A stretch of DNA of 64,000 nucleotides from Mesorhizobium loti CJ3sym (GTDB lineage: Bacteria > Pseudomonadota > Alphaproteobacteria > Rhizobiales > Rhizobiaceae), in contig NZ_AXAL01000017.1 of assembly GCF_000472785.1 (NCBI RefSeq), forward strand, positions 107,848 through 171,847. Direction: 5' to 3'. Positions 60,962 through 64,000 of the stretch are shown here, piece after piece. The notes beneath the pieces are model-generated. The model searched no databases and was not told the DNA's origin. It saw only the letters and a program-made list of their open reading frames with translations. A program made the translations under genes and the position numbers. Within the stretch, counting starts at the first letter, position 1; each line of letters begins with the position of its first letter.

Positions 60962-61879
60962 ATGAAACCGCTCCAGGCCTCGTCCGGTGACTTGAACGCC
61001 GATCGCCGCGCCGACTATGCCGAGATGCTGCATGCCGATGGCGATCACGCGGCGGCGGCGGAATTGCTGCTCAGTGCTCTGGAACTCACCCCGCAATGGG
61101 CGATGGGCTGGTTCCGCCTTGGCGAAATGCAGCAGGCGGCGGGTGCTTCGGATCTGGCCGCGCAGGCATGGACGGTGTCGCTGCAACTCGATCCGACGGA
61201 TCGTCAGGGTGCTGCGCTGAACCTGCAATTGATCGGCAAGGCGCCGGCGTCCGACGCGCTCCCCAGCGCTTTCGTCGAGACACTGTTCGACCACTATGCC
61301 GAGAGCTTCGATGAATCACTGGTCGACAGGCTGGGTTACCGGCTGCCTGAGTTGCTGGATCAAGCCATTCGAACGGCAAGGCCAGGTCGCTTCCCGCTGG
61401 CGCTCGATCTCGGCTGCGGCACCGGCCTGATGGGGCAGAGGCTGCGGCCGATTGCCGACCGGCTGGAAGGCTATGACATTTCGACTGGAATGCTGAAGCA
61501 GGCGCGGACCAAGGGCGTCTACGATTTCCTGGGCAAGGCCGATCTGCGGGATTTTTCCTATGCCGGCCCGAAAGCCGAGCTGGTGACAGTGGCCGACGTC
61601 TTCATCTATGTCGGCGCGCTCGACGGCATTTTGAAGACGATTGCCGGCTTGCTTGCCGGGGATGGTCTGTTCGCCTTTTCCGTCGAGAGGTTGGGTGGCA
61701 GTGGCGACTTCTTGTTGCAGCCATCGCGCCGCTACGCTCATTCGGAAGCCTATGTGCGTGAAATCCTGGCCGCCAACGGGTTTTCGATCCTATCCTTGGA
61801 AACAACCGTGATCCGGCAGGATCGTCGGGAACCGGTCGACGGGCTGGTCGTTGTGGCCGGCAAAGTCCACGCAGCCTGA
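60962..61879 (+). CDS. TPR-containing class I SAM-dependent methyltransferase
   Basis: The 305-residue protein has two TPR-like repeats (about 10-85; DYAEMLHADGDHAAAAELLLSAL, then WAMGWFRLGEMQQAAG) and a methyltransferase domain with LALDLGCGTGLMGQRL and YDISTGML. ATG 60962 has AGGA 9 nt upstream. TPR-methyltransferases of this size often modify proteins or small metabolites; the target is unknown. It is divergent from the exonuclease gene. Confidence 0.87.
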   Translation: MKPLQASSGDLNADRRADYAEMLHADGDHAAAAELLLSALELTPQWAMGWFRLGEMQQAAGASDLAAQAWTVSLQLDPTDRQGAALNLQLIGKAPASDALPSAFVETLFDHYAESFDESLVDRLGYRLPELLDQAIRTARPGRFPLALDLGCGTGLMGQRLRPIADRLEGYDISTGMLKQARTKGVYDFLGKADLRDFSYAGPKAELVTVADVFIYVGALDGILKTIAGLLAGDGLFAFSVERLGGSGDFLLQPSRRYAHSEAYVREILAANGFSILSLETTVIRQDRREPVDGLVVVAGKVHAA

Positions 61880-62030
61880 AGCGTTCACAATCGGGCCAAT
61901 GCGGCGATCCTTCCTGCCCCCAAAAGGGGTATGGTCCCGCCAGTCTCTGCTAAGCATCTGCTGCGAAAAAGCCCGATTCGCGTGCGCGGGTAAAACGGGG
62001 CGCGCGGGATATCAGGAGGGAGCATATCAG

Positions 62031-62390
62031 ATGCGCTGGAACATGATGATCTTGGCCTCTTGCCTGGCAACCGCCGGCTGCGTGGGCAATTCGATGTCCG
62101 AGCGGCAGGACGCCAACGTAGAGTCCTCGCTGCAATACGACACGATTCCATGCGATCAATTGCTGGCGCAGCGCAATGGGTTGGCGCAGCAGAACAACCT
62201 TCCGGTGACCGCGAAACCGGCCTTCAACAATCCGGCGATGGGTTTCGGCCCGTTCACGCCCGACATGCGTTCCAAGGCGCAGCGCGACAGCGACAAGGCG
62301 TCAGGCGAGATCGATGCCATGAATCGGTCGATCGAGCGCCGCGACTGCGGCAAGCCGGACAAGCAGAAGAAGTTCACCCTGCCTGGCTAA
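62031..62390 (+). CDS. Small predicted lipoprotein
   Basis: The 119-residue protein starts with a lipoprotein signal (MRWNMMILASCLATAGC; lipobox TAGC at Cys17). The mature part is polar and helical with a single Cys pair (PCDQLLAQR and RDCGKPD), which may form a disulfide. AGGAGGG precedes ATG 62031. No known family is recognised. Confidence 0.78.
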   Translation: MRWNMMILASCLATAGCVGNSMSERQDANVESSLQYDTIPCDQLLAQRNGLAQQNNLPVTAKPAFNNPAMGFGPFTPDMRSKAQRDSDKASGEIDAMNRSIERRDCGKPDKQKKFTLPG

Positions 62391-62449
62391 GACAGGCCGC
62401 TCCAGAAACTTGTTGGCGCCAAGCTGCATCCTTGTACGGGCAACATCGG

Positions 62450-62977
62450 ATGAATCTTTCGGATCTTGGAAACCGCATATGCATCCTCGGGCCTTCCAAC
62501 AGCGGCAAGTCGACCCTGGCCGACGCGATTGCCCGCAAGCGTGGCCTGGAGCCCGTCCACCTCGATCTGCTTTACCATCTGCCCAACACCGACTGGGAAC
62601 CGCGTCCCAAGTCCGAATTCATCGCCTTGCATGACGCAGCGATCGCCGGTGAGCGCTGGGTGATGGACGGAAACTACTCGATCTGCATGCCGCAACGGTT
62701 CCAGCGGGCGACGGGACTGATCCTGCTGGACATCTCCACGCCGGCCAGTCTGCTGCGTTATCTCAGGCGAACCCTGTTCGAGAAAGAGCGGCGCGGCGCT
62801 TTGGCGGGCGGGCGCGACAGCATCAAATGGGACATGATCCACCACATCGCCGTGACCACGCCGAAGAACCGCCAGAAATACCAGGCGATGTTCGAGCAAC
62901 TCGATCTGCCAAAGCTGCAGCTGCCTTCCTTGAAAGCGATCAAGCACTGCTTTCAGGAGTGGGACCTGGCCAGGTGA
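62450..62977 (+). CDS. Small P-loop kinase/ATPase (adenylate-kinase/FlaR-like)
   Basis: The 175-residue protein has the P-loop CILGPSNSGKSTLADAIA, an Asp-containing HLDLLYHLP, and WVMDGNYS resembling the Walker-B-like region of nucleotide-kinase homologues annotated as topology-modulation or FlaR-like proteins. A lid-like basic region (LRRTLFEKERRGALAGG) follows. Substrate unknown. It lies 59 bp after the lipoprotein gene. Confidence 0.82.
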   Translation: MNLSDLGNRICILGPSNSGKSTLADAIARKRGLEPVHLDLLYHLPNTDWEPRPKSEFIALHDAAIAGERWVMDGNYSICMPQRFQRATGLILLDISTPASLLRYLRRTLFEKERRGALAGGRDSIKWDMIHHIAVTTPKNRQKYQAMFEQLDLPKLQLPSLKAIKHCFQEWDLAR

Positions 62978-63229
62978 GAGCCCTTTCCTGGCCACCTCGG
63001 AGCGAGAGCAATTCACCACCATCAAAGGCGCGGTGTTCGAGACCAACTCGAAAACGACGCGAAAGGCACGCGGCGCCATGGGGGCCGCCGGCCCTGGCGT
63101 TTCATACAGAATATTAACTCGTGCGGCGGACTGCTTAACGCTAATTCCCTCTCCTGAATCACCGGAACGCTTGGCTGCCGAGAGCCACAGGCCGCGGCGA
63201 AAGACGCCATCGACAAGGGAAACAAGCAG

Positions 63230-63787
63230 ATGAGCCCAGCGTCTATCGAGGCCATCGCGAACCTGCCGATCCGATACCACTGGGTACAACGGCTCGTACA
63301 TTGGCTCATGGCACTAGTCATAATCGCGGCTTTGGCGCTCGGACTTTACTGCTCCTATCTCGTACCCGGATCTGCCGAACGGCAGTTCTTGCTGGACATC
63401 CACAAATCGCTCGGGATGACGGCTCTGGTGCTCATCGTGCTTCGCATACCGCTGCGCGCGATGCTGGGGGAGCCGCCTCGGACGATCGCGCCTCCACGGC
63501 ATGAACGGCTGGCGTCCCACATGGTGCACGGCACGCTCTATCTGTTGATGGCGGCGATGCCGGTGTCCGGCTATGTCACTTCGGCGTCCGAAGGGCGCAG
63601 CTTGCCGTGGTTCGGACTGTTCAACTGGCCGAATCTCTTACCCGAAAATCGACATGTCGGGCGCTTGCTGGCGACGGCTCATCACTACGGCGCCTATGTC
63701 TTTTTCGCCGCGCTTTCGTTGCACCTGGCCGCGGTCGTTTGGCATCATATAGTCAAACGAGACGAAGTGCTCTCCCGCATGATCTAG
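63230..63787 (+). CDS. Cytochrome b561 family protein
   Basis: The 185-residue inner-membrane protein has four helices and the haem-ligand histidines of the CybB family (YHWVQRLVHWLMAL; DIHKSLGMTALVL; HGTLYLLMAAMP; HHYGAYVFFAALSLHLAAVVWH). It moves electrons between quinol and soluble partners; superoxide oxidation is reported for E. coli CybB. The last codons abut the IS5-type element, so the natural C-terminus could have been altered. Confidence 0.9.
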   Translation: MSPASIEAIANLPIRYHWVQRLVHWLMALVIIAALALGLYCSYLVPGSAERQFLLDIHKSLGMTALVLIVLRIPLRAMLGEPPRTIAPPRHERLASHMVHGTLYLLMAAMPVSGYVTSASEGRSLPWFGLFNWPNLLPENRHVGRLLATAHHYGAYVFFAALSLHLAAVVWHHIVKRDEVLSRMI

Positions 63788-64000
63788 GCTCAGGACTCAT
63801 TGATCAGAGCCAGAAGATTACGGTTGCAGCGATGCAGATCGCGGACATGAAGGTGTGGGCGCAGCGGTCATAGCGTGTGTGGATGCGCCGCCAGTCCTTG
63901 AGCCTGCCAAACATGTTCTCGATCTTATGGCGGCTTTTGTAGAGCAAGGTGTCGTGCGGGATCGGCAGATTGCGGTTGGCTTTGGACGGGATACAGGCGA
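63788..64000. mobile_element. Right-edge part of an IS5-family (IS427-group-like) element
   Basis: The element begins directly after the cytochrome stop with a terminal sequence starting GCTCAGGACTCATTGATCA (probable terminal inverted repeat) and contains the transposase 3' end. Its other end lies outside the window. Confidence 0.75.
63804..64000 (-). CDS. IS5-family transposase, C-terminal part (cut by the window edge)
   Basis: The minus strand encodes about 65 residues including IPHDTLLYKSRHKIENMF, GRLKDWRRIHTRYDRCAHTF and IAATVIFWL, a C-terminus typical of the DDE transposases of IS5/IS427 elements (the Glu in KIENMFGRLKDWRR is the last catalytic acid). The stop is at 63806-63804. The reading frame is intact as far as seen. 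Confidence 0.88.
   Translation of the reverse strand, partial: ACIPSKANRNLPIPHDTLLYKSRHKIENMFGRLKDWRRIHTRYDRCAHTFMSAICIAATVIFWL

Overview
The window looks like the chromosome of a Mesorhizobium-type alphaproteobacterium (Hyphomicrobiales). It is uniformly GC-rich, uses many GTG and TTG starts behind clear Shine-Dalgarno sites, carries a DUF768-like gene (a family I know mainly from mesorhizobia), contains intergenic palindromic repeats of a rhizobial kind, and is crowded with ABC importers and aromatic or amino-acid catabolism genes. No phage, integrase, CRISPR array or rRNA is visible. The only mobile DNA is the end of an IS5-type element at the right edge.

Layout. 0-10 kb: an MttB-family methyltransferase with a MocR regulator, pgi with a HAD phosphatase, a beta-lactamase-like serine hydrolase, a SAM methyltransferase, and a fadD-like ligase with an unusual Lys/Ala/Pro-rich N-terminal tail. 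10-16 kb: a dppABCDF-type peptide importer. 16-19 kb: an amino-acid importer without an ATPase gene, with a class-V aminotransferase and a GNAT acetyltransferase. 19.5-42.2 kb: a large catabolic island. Its left part, all on the minus strand, runs from an FAD oxidoreductase (35.3 kb) through a five-gene ABC importer, an exported VOC protein, a 2-aminobenzoyl-CoA monooxygenase/reductase-type fusion, an SDR, a MarR regulator, an enoyl-CoA hydratase and an acyl-CoA dehydrogenase to a Rid protein (21.5 kb). Its right part, on the plus strand, holds an isatin-hydrolase-like cyclase, a second FAD oxidoreductase, a second MarR and both subunits of an indolepyruvate-type 2-oxoacid:ferredoxin oxidoreductase.

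Main hypothesis. The island reads as a CoA-ligase-free route: isatin is hydrolysed to isatinate (2-aminophenylglyoxylate), oxidatively decarboxylated to anthraniloyl-CoA, dearomatised by the flavoprotein fusion, and finished by beta-oxidation-like steps. Related AT-rich palindromes sit in its promoter regions, which fits control by its two MarR proteins.

42-64 kb: a fused LplT/PlsC/AMP-ligase gene behind three copies of one operator; two paralogous Trp/His-rich secreted peptides; a membrane sulfatase-fold protein; a DUF1800/DUF1501 export pair; and an envelope-stress-like module (EF-hand protein, ECF sigma factor, anti-sigma factor, CpxP-like protein). Two genes flanking this module share a promoter-like motif that probably defines the regulon of that sigma factor. 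Then come a GT8 glycosyltransferase, a YihY membrane protein behind an EcfG-type general-stress promoter, DUF768, tRNA-Thr(CGT), a DNA ligase/exonuclease pair, a TPR-methyltransferase, a lipoprotein, a small P-loop kinase, cytochrome b561 and the IS5 end.
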